A stretch of DNA of 64,000 nucleotides from Pyrinomonadaceae bacterium (GTDB taxonomy: Bacteria > Acidobacteriota > Blastocatellia > Pyrinomonadales > Pyrinomonadaceae), in assembly GCA_030841085.1 (NCBI GenBank), contig JAVEDP010000021.1, positions 124,001 to 188,000 of the forward strand, read 5' to 3'. The position numbers and the translations under genes are program-made. Shown in pieces: positions 18,738 through 26,009 of the stretch. The notes under the pieces were generated by a model. That model worked only from the letters and a program-made list of their open reading frames with translations, searched no databases and had not been told where the DNA came from. Positions within the stretch are counted from its first letter, which is position 1. The number at the start of each line of letters is the position of its first letter.

Positions 18738-20336
18738 ATGCTCGAATCTAATAACGATCAAACAACCGTGAACGAACGGACCATCCTGCGAAAGCTTCGG
18801 GTCTGGATTGTGGCGCTCGGGACTGCCTGCCTGTTGGCCGGCATGGGAATTGGCGCGATGCTTTCCGGCAAACCGACCGTGGCGCAGAACGAAATGCAGA
18901 TCGCGCGCGCGCCCGAGGCCTTGTCCGCCTCGTTTGCTGAAATTGCCCGGCGGGTCGAGCCTGCTGTGGTGAACATCGACACTATCGCTGCTGCTCCTGA
19001 GGTTAGCGAAAAAGAGAACGAGGACCCGGCAGACCTGCCTTCGAATAATCCTTTGTTTGATATGTTTCGACGACCATCGCGGCGACCATCGCATGGCGTC
19101 GGCAGCGGTTTCATCGTTAGTCCCAAGGGTTACATCCTCACGAATGAACACGTGGTCGAGGGTTCGTCGCGAATAATCGTGGGATTGCAAAACGGCCAAA
19201 CCTATCCGGCCAAGGTCGTTGGAATTGATGAAGAAACCGACGTAGCCGTAATAAAGATCGATGCGCCGCAGGATCTCCCGACAGTGACGCTGGGCGATTC
19301 AAATGCGGCACAAGTAGGCGACTGGGTGCTGGCAGTTGGCTCGCCTTTTGGGCTGGACCAAACGGTTACCGCCGGCATCATCTCTAAGAAGGAACGAGAA
19401 ACTCCATCCCCAGCGTCAAATTTTCAACGTTTCATCCAGACTGACGCGGCCATCAATCGCGGCAACAGCGGTGGTCCGTTGGTAAACATGCGCGGCGAAG
19501 TGATCGGAATTAATTCCCAGATCGCCACATCCACCGGAGACTATAACGGCATCGGCTTTGCGCTGCCCGCGTCCGAAGCAAACTTCGTCTATCGGCAGAT
19601 TGTGGACCAGGGCAAAGTGCGCCGCGGTTTCCTGGGCGTAACGCTTGATTCAGTCAAGGACGAATTCGCGCGCGTCTATAGTTTGCCCGAAGCAAAGGGC
19701 GCCATCATTCTCGACGTGCAACAAACAAAAGATGGCCAACCAACGCCGGCGGCGAAGGCAGGCTTGCAGTCAAACGACATCATCGTCGAGTTCAATGGCC
19801 AACCGATCGCAAACGCCCAGGACTTGATTCAAAAAGTCGCGGGCAGCCCGATCGGTCAATCTGTGGCCTTAACCTATCTTCGCGAACGTGACAACAAGTT
19901 TGAGAAGCACAGCGCCGACATTGTTCTGGGCGAGCGTCCCGGCCTGCAACAACTGCGCGACCCGGCGGATTCAACACCGCCCAAGCGCAAGGAGTCGGAT
20001 CCGAAGGGCAATGGCTTGCATCTCGGCATTACACTCGCCGAACTAACGCAAACGCTGAGCGCTGACAAGCATCTCGCCGGCGTGCGCGGTCTCTACGTTA
20101 AAGAGGTGGACCCCAGCGGACTGGCGGCGGAAGTAAGAGGTGTCAATGGACAGTCGACACTGATCGAAGGCGACGTGATCACGCGCATCAATCGTGTTCC
20201 GGTAACGGCACTGGCCGATTTCCAAAGGGTCATTAACTCTTTGAAACCGGGCGATCCGGTGGTAATGCAGGTGTCGCGCTACTCGCGAGACCTCGATCTC
20301 AGAACAACCAAAATCGTGCAGTTTACTTACCAATAA
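18738..20336 (+). CDS. HtrA/Deg-type serine protease with two PDZ domains
   Basis: 532 residues. N-terminal anchor at about 21-43 (LRVWIVALGTACLLAGMGIG), then a trypsin-like domain with H138 in LTNEHVV, Asp near 168 in DEETDVAVIK and S244 in RGNSGGPLV. First PDZ about 295-395 (RRGFLGVTLD), second about 420-530 (GLHLGITLAELT). The order matches DegP/DegQ periplasmic proteases that degrade or hold misfolded envelope proteins. It stands alone; no sigma-E or MucB-like gene is near. Confidence 0.95.
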   Translation: MLESNNDQTTVNERTILRKLRVWIVALGTACLLAGMGIGAMLSGKPTVAQNEMQIARAPEALSASFAEIARRVEPAVVNIDTIAAAPEVSEKENEDPADLPSNNPLFDMFRRPSRRPSHGVGSGFIVSPKGYILTNEHVVEGSSRIIVGLQNGQTYPAKVVGIDEETDVAVIKIDAPQDLPTVTLGDSNAAQVGDWVLAVGSPFGLDQTVTAGIISKKERETPSPASNFQRFIQTDAAINRGNSGGPLVNMRGEVIGINSQIATSTGDYNGIGFALPASEANFVYRQIVDQGKVRRGFLGVTLDSVKDEFARVYSLPEAKGAIILDVQQTKDGQPTPAAKAGLQSNDIIVEFNGQPIANAQDLIQKVAGSPIGQSVALTYLRERDNKFEKHSADIVLGERPGLQQLRDPADSTPPKRKESDPKGNGLHLGITLAELTQTLSADKHLAGVRGLYVKEVDPSGLAAEVRGVNGQSTLIEGDVITRINRVPVTALADFQRVINSLKPGDPVVMQVSRYSRDLDLRTTKIVQFTYQ

Positions 20337-20341
20337 GAACG

Positions 20342-20407
20342 TCTCAAGTTTCAAGTTTCAGGTTCCAAGTTTTCCAACCTGAAACTTGGAACTTGGAACT
20401 TGAAACT
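20342..20407. repeat. inverted pair of 7-base repeats (CAAGTTT / GAAACTT)
   Basis: CAAGTTT, CAAGTTT, CAGGTTC, CAAGTTT on the left; GAAACTT, GGAACTT, GGAACTT, GAAACT on the right, separated by a few bases. The whole can fold into one hairpin of about 28 bp. It lies 6 bases after the HtrA stop and ends 5 bases before the aldehyde dehydrogenase ATG, so it also covers that gene's ribosome site region. Confidence 0.85.
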
Positions 20408-20411
20408 GATT

Positions 20412-21983
20412 ATGGCCCAGGCAAAAAAAGCTCTCGCAAAAAATAATTCCCGGCAAGCATCACCGCGCCTGGTCCGCTCGTCCGTTAAGACCTACGACAA
20501 TTACATCGGCGGCAAGTGGGTACCGAGCGAATCAGGCGAGCACTTCGAAAACATCAACCCCGCGGATACCAACGACCTCATCGGGCGTTTCGCTTTGTCG
20601 ACCAGTAAAGATGTGAACACCGCGGTGAATGCCGCGCGTGAAGCTTTCGATGGTTGGCGCAATACGCCCGCTCCGCGGCGCGCGGAAATTCTTTTTCGGC
20701 TCGGTGAAATTCTGCTGGGAAACAAACCGCGCTTCACTGCCGACATGACGCGCGAGATGGGCAAGGTTTTGAAAGAAGCGGGCGGCGACGTGCAGGAAGC
20801 AATCGACTGCACTTATTACACGGCCGGTGAAGGCCGGCGTCTGCACGGCTTTACTACGCCTGCGGAGATGCCCGACAAGTTTGCGATGTGCGTACGGCAG
20901 CCGGTGGGACTCTGCGGGCTAATCACGCCGTGGAATTTTCCGATGGCGATTCCTTCATGGAAACTGATTCCAGCGCTGGTCTGTGGCAACACAGTGGTGC
21001 TCAAACCAGCCGAAGATACGCCGCTCTCAACTTACAACCTGGTCGAGGCTTGCGAACAGGCAGGCATTCCGCCGGGAGTCGTGAACCTCGTTACCGGCTA
21101 TGGTGAAAACGCGGGAGCGGCCATTACGAATCACTCGGCGTTGCGGCTTATTTCGTTTACTGGTTCAACTGAAACCGGGCGAACGGTTGCGTCCGCCTGT
21201 GCCGAACGCAATGCAATCTGTTCGCTTGAGATGGGCGGCAAGAACGTCATCATCGTCATGGAAGATGCCGACATCGACCTCGCGATCGAAGGCGCGGTCT
21301 GGGGCGCGTTTGGCACTTCCGGACAACGCTGCACCGCGTCGTCGCGGCTCGTGGTCCATAAAAAGATCTACAAGCAGTTCTGCAAAAAACTAGTCGAGCA
21401 TGCCAGGCGTTTGCGGATCGGCAACGGCGCAGATGCGAAAACTGACATGGGGCCGGTAATCAACGCCGACGCAGTCAAGAAAATCATGGGTTACATCGAT
21501 ATCGGTCAAAAGGAAGACGGCGCCAAGCTGGCGTGCGGCGGCAAACGGCTCACGCGCGGCGAGTATGCGCGCGGGTTCTTCATCGAACCGACAGTCTTTA
21601 CCGATGTCGCACCTGACATGCGGATTGCACAAGAGGAAATCTTCGGCCCGGTTACCACAGTCATTCCAACCAAATCGCTTGACGAGGCTGTGGAGATTGC
21701 CAACGGTGTTCGTTATGGCCTGTCCGCCGCGATTTATACTACCGACGTCAATCGCGCCTTTCGCGCCATGAACGACATGTACACCGGAATATTTTATGTA
21801 AACGCTTCGACGATTGGCGCTGAAGTGCACCTGCCGTTCGGCGGCACCAAGGCCACCGGTAACGGCCACCGCGAAGCGGGCACGCAGGTGCTGGACATTT
21901 TTTCCGAATGGAAATCCATCTATGTCGACTACAGCGGCAAACTGCAACGCGCGCAAATCGACATGATTGACGGCATGGGATAA
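20412..21983 (+). CDS. NAD(P)-dependent aldehyde dehydrogenase
   Basis: 523 residues from ATG 20412; an upstream TTG at 20400 lies inside the repeat. The catalytic Glu is in LEMGGKNV near 275 and the nucleophilic Cys in [10 protein letters not shown] near 305. [17 protein letters not shown] and [10 protein letters not shown] are also typical. The sequence style resembles alpha-ketoglutaric-semialdehyde and related dehydrogenases ([29 protein letters not shown]). Residues 1-30 are a basic extra tail. The alanine dehydrogenase gene follows on the same strand, suggesting amino-acid or amine breakdown, but the aldehyde is not identified. Confidence 0.93.
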   Translation: MAQAKKALAKNNSRQASPRLVRSSVKTYDNYIGGKWVPSESGEHFENINPADTNDLIGRFALSTSKDVNTAVNAAREAFDGWRNTPAPRRAEILFRLGEILLGNKPRFTADMTREMGKVLKEAGGDVQEAIDCTYYTAGEGRRLHGFTTPAEMPDKFAMCVRQPVGLCGLITPWNFPMAIPSWKLIPALVCGNTVVLKPAEDTPLSTYNLVEACEQAGIPPGVVNLVTGYGENAGAAITNHSALRLISFTGSTETGRTVASACAERNAICSLEMGGKNVIIVMEDADIDLAIEGAVWGAFGTSGQRCTASSRLVVHKKIYKQFCKKLVEHARRLRIGNGADAKTDMGPVINADAVKKIMGYIDIGQKEDGAKLACGGKRLTRGEYARGFFIEPTVFTDVAPDMRIAQEEIFGPVTTVIPTKSLDEAVEIANGVRYGLSAAIYTTDVNRAFRAMNDMYTGIFYVNASTIGAEVHLPFGGTKATGNGHREAGTQVLDIFSEWKSIYVDYSGKLQRAQIDMIDGMG

Positions 21984-21984
21984 G

Positions 21985-22114
21985 AAGTCAGAGGTCGGAG
22001 ATCAGAAGTCAGAGGTCAGAAAATCCGGCTCCGAATTCCTGACTTCTGATCTCTGACCTCCGATCTCTGATCTCTGATCCCTGACTTCTGACTTCTGACT
22101 TCTGATCTCTGACC
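21985..22114. repeat. inverted pair of 7-base tandem repeats (GARGTCA / CTGACTT)
   Basis: Left block 21986-22020: GAAGTCA, GAGGTCG, GAGATCA, GAAGTCA, GAGGTCA. Right block about 22039-22114: CTGACTT, CTGATCT, CTGACCT, CCGATCT and so on, about eleven units. The first five right units are the inverse of the left block, so a hairpin of 30 or more bp is possible. It separates the two dehydrogenase genes. Confidence 0.9.
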
Positions 22115-22130
22115 CTGGAGGACTCTGCAC

Positions 22131-23267
22131 GTGATTGTCGGCCTGCCGAAAGAAATTAAAGATAACGAATATCGAGTTGGTTTGACGCCAGCGGGCGTGC
22201 GCGCGCTAAGCGACGGCAATCATCGGGTCATCGTCGAACGTAACGCCGGTGAAGGCTCGGGATTTGATGATGCCCTTTATCAGCGGGCCGGTGCGGAAAT
22301 CATTGATTCAGCCGACGACGTCTGGGCCAAAGCGGACATGATCGTCAAGGTAAAAGAACCGATCGCGCCCGAATACCCGCGCATGCGCGAAGGCCAGTTG
22401 CTGTTTACTTACCTGCATCTTGCTCCCGATCGAAAACTTACCGAACAACTTATCCAGCGCAAGGTCACCGGCATTGCTTACGAGACGATCACCGATCGTC
22501 GTGGCGGGTTGCCGCTGCTGACGCCCATGTCTGAAGTCGCGGGCCGCATGGCCATTCAGGTTGGGGCGCATTATCTGGAAAAGATGGCCGGCGGTCGCGG
22601 CATCCTGTTGGGTGGCGTTCCCGGCGTGCCTGCTGCCCGAGTCGTAATTATCGGCGGCGGCGTAGTGGGAACAAACGCCGCGAAGATAGCGGTCGGCATG
22701 GGCGCGCACGTGACGATGATCGATAACAATCTCGAGCGGCTGCGCGAGTTGGACGATATTTTTCTGTCCAAGATTTCCACGCTCGCCTCCAGCGCGTACA
22801 TGATCCACGATGCTATTTCAAATGCCGATTTGATCGTTGGCGCGGTATTAGTTCCAGGCGCGGCCGCACCAATGTTGGTAACGCGAAATATGCTCAAAGA
22901 TGTGCCAAACGGCGCGGTGATAGTTGACGTGGCGGTGGACCAGGGCGGCTGCATCGAGACGACGCATCCGACCACGCACTCGAATCCTACTTATTACGTT
23001 GAAGGCGTGCTGCACTACTGCGTCGCCAACATGCCGGGCGCCGTGCCGCGCACCTCAACGTTCGCGCTGACGAATGCGACGCTGCCTTATGCTCTTAAGC
23101 TCGCGAATCTTGGTTTCCTCAACGCGATACGCAGCGACGCCGGATTAAAGGCGGGCGTGAACACTTACGCCGGTCATTGCACTTACGAAGCGGTGGCGCA
23201 GGCACAGCAGATACCGTATACCGGCCTGGACGCGCTGATCGAAGTTACCAGCGCCACCAGTGCTTGA
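22131..23267 (+). CDS. ald: alanine dehydrogenase
   Basis: 378 residues from GTG 22131, with GGAGGA about 9 bases upstream (CTGGAGGACTCTGCAC). It interconverts L-alanine and pyruvate with NAD and ammonia. [21 protein letters not shown] at the start (shown in two parts: [21 protein letters not shown]), the catalytic His in [15 protein letters not shown] and the Rossmann motif [16 protein letters not shown] near 170 are all as expected. The size and motifs are those of Ald rather than the membrane PntA relative. Confidence 0.96.
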   Translation: MIVGLPKEIKDNEYRVGLTPAGVRALSDGNHRVIVERNAGEGSGFDDALYQRAGAEIIDSADDVWAKADMIVKVKEPIAPEYPRMREGQLLFTYLHLAPDRKLTEQLIQRKVTGIAYETITDRRGGLPLLTPMSEVAGRMAIQVGAHYLEKMAGGRGILLGGVPGVPAARVVIIGGGVVGTNAAKIAVGMGAHVTMIDNNLERLRELDDIFLSKISTLASSAYMIHDAISNADLIVGAVLVPGAAAPMLVTRNMLKDVPNGAVIVDVAVDQGGCIETTHPTTHSNPTYYVEGVLHYCVANMPGAVPRTSTFALTNATLPYALKLANLGFLNAIRSDAGLKAGVNTYAGHCTYEAVAQAQQIPYTGLDALIEVTSATSA

Positions 23268-23569
23268 TAGAAAATTACTTTTCAAAGTCGTGGCACAGAC
23301 TTTAGTCTGTGGCTCCGGTACAGGCACAGACTGAAGTCTATGCTACTAGAGGCGACCCGAGCGTGGGGTCGCCTCTTCTTATTACCGTCGCTGACTTACG
23401 GCTATGCCGTCTCCCGTGCGGTAAGGCTATGCCTTACCGATAGTCTCCACCCCAAATAAATTTCGCGAGGCTGAGCCTCGCGAAGGTTTCAATAAGTGGC
23501 GACGGAAAGGCAGAGCCTTTCCGCACGGAACGCGGCAAAGCCGCAAATCAATTTCATTGTGAAAAGGGA
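23268..23569. repeat. 302-base gap made of palindromic repeats
   Basis: In order: CACAGACTTTAGTCTGTG (23294-23311) and a diverged copy at 23323-23346; ACGGCTATGCCGT (23398-23410); CGGTAAGGCTATGCCTTACCG (23419-23439); a 23-base palindrome TTCGCGAGGCT/AGCCTCGCGAA (23462-23484); CGGAAAGGCAGAGCCTTTCC plus G (23503-23523); GCGGCAAAGCCGC (23532-23544). Each is two arms round a 1-3 base centre. Both flanking genes, ald and the receiver, end towards this gap. Confidence 0.88.
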
Positions 23570-24001
23570 TTAATTGGCTCGCGCGCGCGCCAACAACTTC
23601 TCGATACAGCTAACCAGGTCTTCACCGGCGACAGGTTTCGACAGAAACGCGTCAACCTGTTCTCCTTCGTTTGGCTCTTTCTGTTCCAAAGCGCTCAACA
23701 AAATCACCGGCAAGTGCGCCAGCGTCTGGCTGTTGCGAATAAAGCGGCAAAGCTCGTGGCCGCTGAGGTTCGGCATCATCGCGTCAGTGACCACGACATC
23801 GACCGGGGACGAGAGCGCGATCTTCATGGCTTCCAAGCCATCAGCGGCCGGCACGACGGTGTACCCGGCACGCTCAAGTATGACTTGCAGAAAGCGTCGC
23901 AGTGCGCGGTCATCTTCGGCGAGCAACACGCGCGCGCCGGGTGTTTGCACCTGTTGCCGGACGCTAGTTGATTCTGTTACTGAAATCTTCTTCTGGGCCA
24001 T
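23570..24001 (-). CDS. stand-alone response regulator receiver protein
   Basis: 143 residues, a single CheY-like receiver with a 25-residue N-terminal tail. VLLAEDDRALRRFLQ carries the acidic pocket, the phospho-acceptor Asp is in DVVVTDAMMPNLSG near 77, and LLSALEQKE and FLSKPV give the conserved Ser/Thr and Lys. There is no output domain and no kinase nearby, so it must act by protein contact or as a phosphorelay part. The start region is followed upstream by a terminator and a small ORF. Confidence 0.9.
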   Translation of the reverse strand: MAQKKISVTESTSVRQQVQTPGARVLLAEDDRALRRFLQVILERAGYTVVPAADGLEAMKIALSSPVDVVVTDAMMPNLSGHELCRFIRNSQTLAHLPVILLSALEQKEPNEGEQVDAFLSKPVAGEDLVSCIEKLLARARAN

Positions 24002-24154
24002 TTGACTAACTTGGAACTTTGCCGGGGAGGTAAGGATTTAAGAAAGCCGCGCGCTAAGCGTTCAGCCAAATTCAGAATAAGACCGCCTTGAGCGGGTTGT
24101 CAACGGTTTCAATTTTCGGTAGTGCTGTAAATCTGTGGTGCTGGTTTGGAGAGA

Positions 24155-24183
24155 AAAAAGGCAGGCGGTTCCCCTGCCTTTTT
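24155..24183. terminator. intrinsic terminator after the 67-aa ORF
   Basis: AAAAAGGCAGG (24155-24165) pairs with CCTGCCTTTTT (24173-24183) round a 7-base loop. Read on the minus strand it ends in a T run, and it begins 21 bases after the stop codon of the small ORF at 24204. It could also stop plus-strand transcripts coming from the left. Confidence 0.8.
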
Positions 24184-24203
24184 CATTTTGGCTGAGACTT
24201 AGA

Positions 24204-24407
24204 CTATCTCTCGTATAGCCGGAGCCGTTCGAGCCATTGTGTAGGAACGCCGAAGCACAAACCATTAGGTTCAATCCTCGTGATTTGATGCGTGATGCCA
24301 AGACGCTCGATGTGAGCGCTCCAATCACTCGGTTTTCTGTTGGTTCCCAAGAATATCTCTCCCATGTATCGAACTGTTTGAATAGTAGTTCTGGAATAAT
24401 TACTCAT
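24204..24407 (-). CDS. small hypothetical protein, 67 residues
   Basis: From ATG 24407 with AGAGGAAA about 10 bases upstream; a longer frame to 24479 exists but has no better start. The product reads MSNYSRTTIQTVRYMGEIFL and continues with TNRKPSDWSAHIERL and PNGLCFGVPTQWLERLRL. No family recognised. What supports it is the intrinsic terminator 21 bases after the stop, and its divergent arrangement with the DUF4760-like gene. It is one of three unrecognised short genes that form an accessory patch at 24.2-25.7 kb. Confidence 0.5.
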   Translation of the reverse strand: MSNYSRTTIQTVRYMGEIFLGTNRKPSDWSAHIERLGITHQITRIEPNGLCFGVPTQWLERLRLYER

Positions 24408-24514
24408 GATAATTTGAAATTTCCTCTCTCGTATTAGTAGGTCTCGTGACCCTGTTCTGCCGATGCACCAAAGTACCACACAGATAGGTCAGAAGATATA
24501 ATGCGCTCTCAAGT

Positions 24515-24597
24515 TTCGGCTCGCCTCGACCCTACTTCTACCCGGCCAGGTAGAACTGGGGACAAGTTGCGAATCCTGAAGCGGCAGGCGAGCCGAA
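24515..24597 (+). ncRNA. foldable leader upstream of the DUF4760-like gene
   Basis: A 12-bp outer stem, TTCGGCTCGCCT (24515-24526) with AGGCGAGCCGAA (24586-24597), encloses a hairpin TCTACC (24537-24542) with GGTAGA (24549-24554) and 30 unpaired bases. It ends 50 bases before the ATG at 24648. It could be a 5' UTR structure or a small RNA. It does not resemble any riboswitch I know. Confidence 0.35.
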
Positions 24598-24647
24598 TTA
24601 ACTATTCAGGACCCCAACGAGCGTACATGCGGTACAGGGAGAGAGAT

Positions 24648-25376
24648 ATGACTCAAGACAACAACAAGGTTGATGAAGGAGTATCGGTAATCCGTAGGCG
24701 CAAAGAAAGGAGGGAGCAGAAGAGTACCACTAACCGGTCAAACCGGATATTAGAGAGCCTCCGAGTGTGGCTAACGGCAGGAGGACTTATCGTATCTGCT
24801 GTGGCTCTGGTGTGCGCTGCATATGGAATTAACGAACAGCACACGTGGAACCGCCGTCATTTTGCAGTAGAGATGATACGAGAGTGGAACAACCAATCCA
24901 GCAGCCACAAAGCAGCAATCGAGAATGCCTATCCCCAATTGTTTCGCGACGAGGGGCCACAGCAATCTCGGCCACGTATCAGCAACGACGAGGCGCGGCG
25001 CATATATTTTTCGACGAAAGATGAGGAGATTAAAAAGAAGGATGAAGACTCGCTGAAGAACACTAGTGGAGATCCGACGAAGACTGTAGACCCCACGCGG
25101 TGGGAGACTAGAAACCATTGCATAGCTCTGCTCAATTATTTCGAGTTCGTGGCATCGGCGTGGGAGAATCAGGTTGCTGACCGCAAGATGGTGGAGGATT
25201 CGTTTAAGAAAACGATTCTTCGTTGGCATCATGATCTGGAAGAATTCATGAATGTGATGAAGACCACCAGAGGATATGAACCGTGGCCACCCCTTCAGCG
25301 TGTAGTGACAAAGTGGAAGGCTGACGACGAACAACTCAAGGAGGCTCCACCGACAGGAGCATTTGGGGGCAAATAG
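24648..25376 (+). CDS. DUF4760-like protein with one membrane span
   Basis: 242 residues from ATG 24648, selected because GGGAGAGAG precedes it; an earlier ATG at 24501 would translate the structured leader. The first 35 residues are basic and polar, then a span at about 43-62 (VWLTAGGLIVSAVALVCAAYG). The soluble part has the pattern of DUF4760: EMIREWNNQSS, RNHCIALLNYFEFVASAWE and a FKKTILRWHHDLEEFM helix. The family is unstudied. Base composition looks a little more AT-rich than the neighbours, and the gene sits among unrecognised short genes, so it is probably accessory. Confidence 0.7.
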   Translation: MTQDNNKVDEGVSVIRRRKERREQKSTTNRSNRILESLRVWLTAGGLIVSAVALVCAAYGINEQHTWNRRHFAVEMIREWNNQSSSHKAAIENAYPQLFRDEGPQQSRPRISNDEARRIYFSTKDEEIKKKDEDSLKNTSGDPTKTVDPTRWETRNHCIALLNYFEFVASAWENQVADRKMVEDSFKKTILRWHHDLEEFMNVMKTTRGYEPWPPLQRVVTKWKADDEQLKEAPPTGAFGGK

Positions 25377-25433
25377 GCAGCACGATCATTCGTAGAGTTA
25401 ATCCAGCAACAAATTAACGGAGCACTGAACGTC

Positions 25434-25658
25434 ATGGCGGCCTATTTTGTTAGATACAACTGTCCGCACTGCGAGGAGCTACACGAAGTCCACAGCTATA
25501 TCTTTAGTGACGATCCAGACCTTGCGGGTTACCCGATATGTGAAGCGTATTTTGAGGAGCAGTTCCTCAAGTACCGTGAAGGAATCCGATGCCCAACTAC
25601 GAAAGCGCCAATCAAGTTAGGCAGCGATCAGTTTGTCCTCGAACATGTTCCGAGCTAA
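25434..25658 (+). CDS. small Cys-containing hypothetical protein, 74 residues
   Basis: The product begins MAAYFVRYNCPHCEELHEVH, with a CxxC knuckle at residues 10-13, and has two further cysteines in YPICEAYFEE and IRCPTTKAP. Four cysteines could hold one zinc ion, but the second pair is widely spaced, so this is uncertain. Start ATG 25434; ACGGAGCAC about 10 bases upstream is a weak ribosome site. It follows the DUF4760-like gene by 57 bases and may be in the same transcript. No family recognised. Confidence 0.55.
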   Translation: MAAYFVRYNCPHCEELHEVHSYIFSDDPDLAGYPICEAYFEEQFLKYREGIRCPTTKAPIKLGSDQFVLEHVPS

Positions 25659-26009
25659 TCGTAACTGACTCTGTTTCCTATGTTCTGCAAGACCCGTTCC
25701 GCTAAGAGATGTTCAGCACAACAGATTTACAGCACTACCAAAATTTCCTGTGTTGCCCAATCTGGATTGTCATGTCCACTCCTTCTCGGAACTCTGAGAC
25801 CGAGTAACGCGAAGCGATCTCATTAGCACCGTGGCTTAAGCCCGGTGGTTAAGCTTTACAAAATGATCCCTTAAACCGTTTCCAACGGTTTCTCTTGATC
25901 CTTCTTGCCAACAAAACCGTTAGAAACGGTTCCTCGTCAATTCTAATTTGCTATCACCGGGCTGAAGCCGCGGTGCTAATGAGATCGCTTCGCGTACCCG
26001 GCCGGTCGG
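25659..26009. repeat. 351-base gap with a nested inverted repeat
   Basis: Outer arms: AGCGATCTCATTAGCACCG (about 25813-25831) and its inverse CGGTGCTAATGAGATCGCT (25971-25989), together with GTGGCTTAAGCCCGGTG and CACCGGGCTGAAGCCGC inside them. Between the arms two AACCGTTTCCAACGGTT-like palindromes face each other (25874-25891 and about 25915-25933). No gene seen. The right arm lies 20 bases from the asnB stop. Confidence 0.8.

Noticed and set aside
21985-22114. Could be a CRISPR array because of regularly repeated words
   Set aside because: The unit is seven bases with no spacers, and the second half is the inverse of the first. No cas gene is in the window.
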